This document shows, in pieces, positions 15,998 through 17,198 of a stretch of 17,198 nt of DNA (position 1 is the stretch's first letter; each line of letters begins with the position of its first letter). A program made the position numbers and the translations under genes. Location of the stretch: NCBI GenBank assembly GCA_003644175.1, contig QNBS01000005.1:1-17198 (forward strand). Direction: 5' to 3'. This stretch comes from Planctomycetota bacterium (GTDB taxonomy: Bacteria; Planctomycetota; Phycisphaerae; Sedimentisphaerales; Anaerohalosphaeraceae). The notes below the pieces were generated by a model. The model was not told where the DNA came from, made no database searches, and saw nothing but the letters and a program-made list of their open reading frames with translations.

Positions 15998-16104
15998 CTC
16001 AAGACGCCGAAACCCGCAGGGGCGACCCCGTGTGGTCGCCCTAAACCGGACCGTCCTCAAGACGCCGAAACCCGCAGGGGCGACCCCGTGTGGTCGCCCT
16101 AAAC
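15998..16104. repeat. 58-bp tandem duplication carrying stem-loop copies 2 and 3
   Basis: A 49-bp sequence (15998-16046) is repeated without change at 16056-16104, with a 9-base spacer between the copies (period 58). Each copy starts CTCAAGACGCCG and contains the GGGCGACC/GGTCGCCC stem with loop CCGTGT (16020-16041 and 16078-16099). The block starts directly after the isomerase stop and lies between two convergent genes. The perfect identity suggests a recent duplication. Confidence 0.85.
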
Positions 16105-16163
16105 ACTACAAGAACAGCAAGATCGAGGCGGCGCTTAAATCATTGGAGACACTTGTCTATTGA
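16105..16163 (+). pseudogene. Possible 3' remnant of a gene beside the tandem repeat
   Basis: Directly after the repeat a short plus-strand frame reads like a protein end (HYKNSKIEAALKSLETLVY) and stops at TGA 16161-16163, overlapping the sulfatase end by 3 bases. It has no start and is cut off by the repeat. It may be the tail of a gene lost by rearrangement, or chance. I do not recognise the family. Confidence 0.2.
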
Positions 16164-17198
16164 GATTTCAGGCGCCTGCGGAAATCTTCGGCGATGTCTT
16201 CCCACTGCTGCGACAGTTGTTCGACTTTTTTGGGATGCTTTAACGCCAGGTCGTTCATCTCACAGCGATCGACCTTGAGATTGTAAAGCTCCCACTCGCC
16301 GTTCCTGCCGCGTCGTCCCGACAGTTTCCAGTCGCCCATGCGGATTGCCCGGTTACCCTGGTGGCACCACCACAAAACCTTGTGCCTGACGGCTCCGTCT
16401 TTGGCAAATACCGGCAGCAGGCTAAGGCCGGGCGGTTGGGGCGCCGACCCTTCAGTGGTTCTGGACCCGCCCGCCGCCTCCAGAACCGTCGGCGCTATAT
16501 CGATAAAATGCGACGGCTCATGCCGCAGTTCGCCGCGCGCCGAGATTCCTTCGGGCCAGTGGGCGATCAACGGCGAGGAGATTCCTCCTTCGTGGTTCCA
16601 GTGCTTGTGCAATCTGAAAGGGGTGTTGGCTAATGTTGCAAAGCCCGGACCGAGACAAAGATAACTCTTTGCCGATCCTGCGGCTGCGGCTTTGTCGTGG
16701 CCGTCGCCCCTGATAATCTGTTCGGCGCTGGCGCCGTTGTCGCTTGCAAAGAGTATCAGCGTATTCTCATAAGCGCCCATTTCCTTCAACTGCCGGACGA
16801 TCCGACCGATCTCGGCGTCCATGCGGGTGATCATTGCGGCGTGGATCGCCATCTTCGTGGCCTGGAACTTCTTCTGTTCGTCGGTCAGAGTCTCCCATGC
16901 TACCGCTTTCGGCGCTTCGCCCGGACCGATCCTTTCTTTGAGTTGATCTGGCTTGAGGTTCCAGCTCGGAATAACATCCGTATCCCGCTGCGAGAGGGGG
17001 CAGTTTATAATGCCCATTTTTTTCATGCGTTTCCATCGGCGCTGTCTTATGATGTCCCATCCTTCGAGATAGGCGTCGCGGTAAGAATCGATATCCTTTT
17101 GCATGGCATGAAGCGGAAAGTGCGGCGAGTAAAACGCCGTGTACTGGAAGAACGGCTCGTCGCCGTGTTTGCTCTTGTGGAGCTTGAGGCATTGAATC
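16157..17198 (-). CDS. S1-family sulfatase, C-terminal part
   Basis: The last 346 residues of an arylsulfatase-type enzyme. The frame is open to the window edge, so the N-terminus with the C-x-P-x-R formylglycine site is outside. An internal ATG at 17104 is not the start: the 31 residues before it are family sequence (YTAFYSPHFPLHA). Visible features: metal-site D153-N154 in LFASDNGASAE, the lysine/histidine stretch RLHKHWNHEGG (about 195-205) that contacts the sulfate in this family, FIDIAPTVLEAAG, and the C-terminal WELYNLKVDRCEMNDL, typical of the small C-terminal subdomain. Such enzymes remove sulfate esters from glycans or other compounds, usually in the periplasm. It is convergent with the sugar cluster, so it is not in that operon, but a link to sulfated-glycan use is plausible. 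Confidence 0.93.
   Translation of the reverse strand, partial: IQCLKLHKSKHGDEPFFQYTAFYSPHFPLHAMQKDIDSYRDAYLEGWDIIRQRRWKRMKKMGIINCPLSQRDTDVIPSWNLKPDQLKERIGPGEAPKAVAWETLTDEQKKFQATKMAIHAAMITRMDAEIGRIVRQLKEMGAYENTLILFASDNGASAEQIIRGDGHDKAAAAGSAKSYLCLGPGFATLANTPFRLHKHWNHEGGISSPLIAHWPEGISARGELRHEPSHFIDIAPTVLEAAGGSRTTEGSAPQPPGLSLLPVFAKDGAVRHKVLWWCHQGNRAIRMGDWKLSGRRGRNGEWELYNLKVDRCEMNDLALKHPKKVEQLSQQWEDIAEDFRRRLKSQ

Noticed and set aside
14617..16060. Two long minus-strand frames across the kinase and isomerase ends
   Set aside because: Both are antisense to genes with clear catalytic motifs and contain no recognisable domains.
16020..16099. Intrinsic terminators at the GGGCGACC stem-loops
   Set aside because: The stems are strong but no T-run follows on either strand, and the same element occurs elsewhere as a repeat.

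Overview
The window looks like chromosomal DNA of a Planctomycetota bacterium, probably of the Phycisphaerae/Sedimentisphaerales type, and probably from an anaerobic polysaccharide or sugar degrader. This is inferred from gene content: an S1 sulfatase, a NupG-like sugar/nucleoside MFS permease, a Tat-signal cupin sugar isomerase, TPR/HEAT secreted proteins with a W-x-x-W-W motif, and short palindromic and heptamer repeats between genes. No marker gene fixes the taxonomy. I see no rRNA, tRNA, CRISPR array, transposase or phage gene.

Layout. (1) 1-225, minus: the first 75 residues of a membrane-anchored protein, probably a sensor, cut by the window edge. A 309-bp spacer follows; it holds a start-less open frame and a possible small ORF. 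(2) 535-4871, minus: a compact three-gene operon of a secreted TPR/HEAT protein, a histidine kinase with a large extracytoplasmic sensor region, and an OmpR/PhoB-type response regulator. The spacers are 7 and 13 bp. An 11-bp-period direct repeat lies at the -35 position of the likely operon promoter and is a candidate autoregulatory site. (3) 5257-6426, minus: a stand-alone Fic protein with a C-terminal winged helix, preceded by three copies of an 11-bp box in alternating orientation. (4) 6600-7358, minus: an orphan ModA-like binding lipoprotein. (5) 7526-15997, plus: an eight-gene sugar/polyol cluster. In order: SDR, DeoC-type aldolase, zinc alcohol dehydrogenase, SDR, SMP-30-like lipoprotein, NupG-like MFS permease, L-xylulose-kinase-like FGGY kinase, and a Tat-exported D-lyxose-isomerase-like cupin. 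(6) 16157-17198, minus: the C-terminal part of an S1 sulfatase, convergent with the cluster.

How the genes may work together. The cluster has the parts of a pathway that imports a sugar or polyol (MFS), oxidises or reduces it (MDR and two SDRs), isomerises it (cupin), phosphorylates it (FGGY) and cleaves it (DeoC). Two products, the SMP-30-like lipoprotein and the Tat cupin, carry export signals, so part of the chemistry may happen outside the cytoplasm before import. The substrate cannot be read from the sequence.

Intergenic DNA is rich in small repeats of two kinds. One kind is heptamer-periodic tracts, found before the first SDR, between SDR and deoC, and after the second SDR. The other kind is short GC-rich palindromes, including three copies of a GGGCGACC/GGTCGCCC stem-loop, two of them in a 58-bp tandem duplication.
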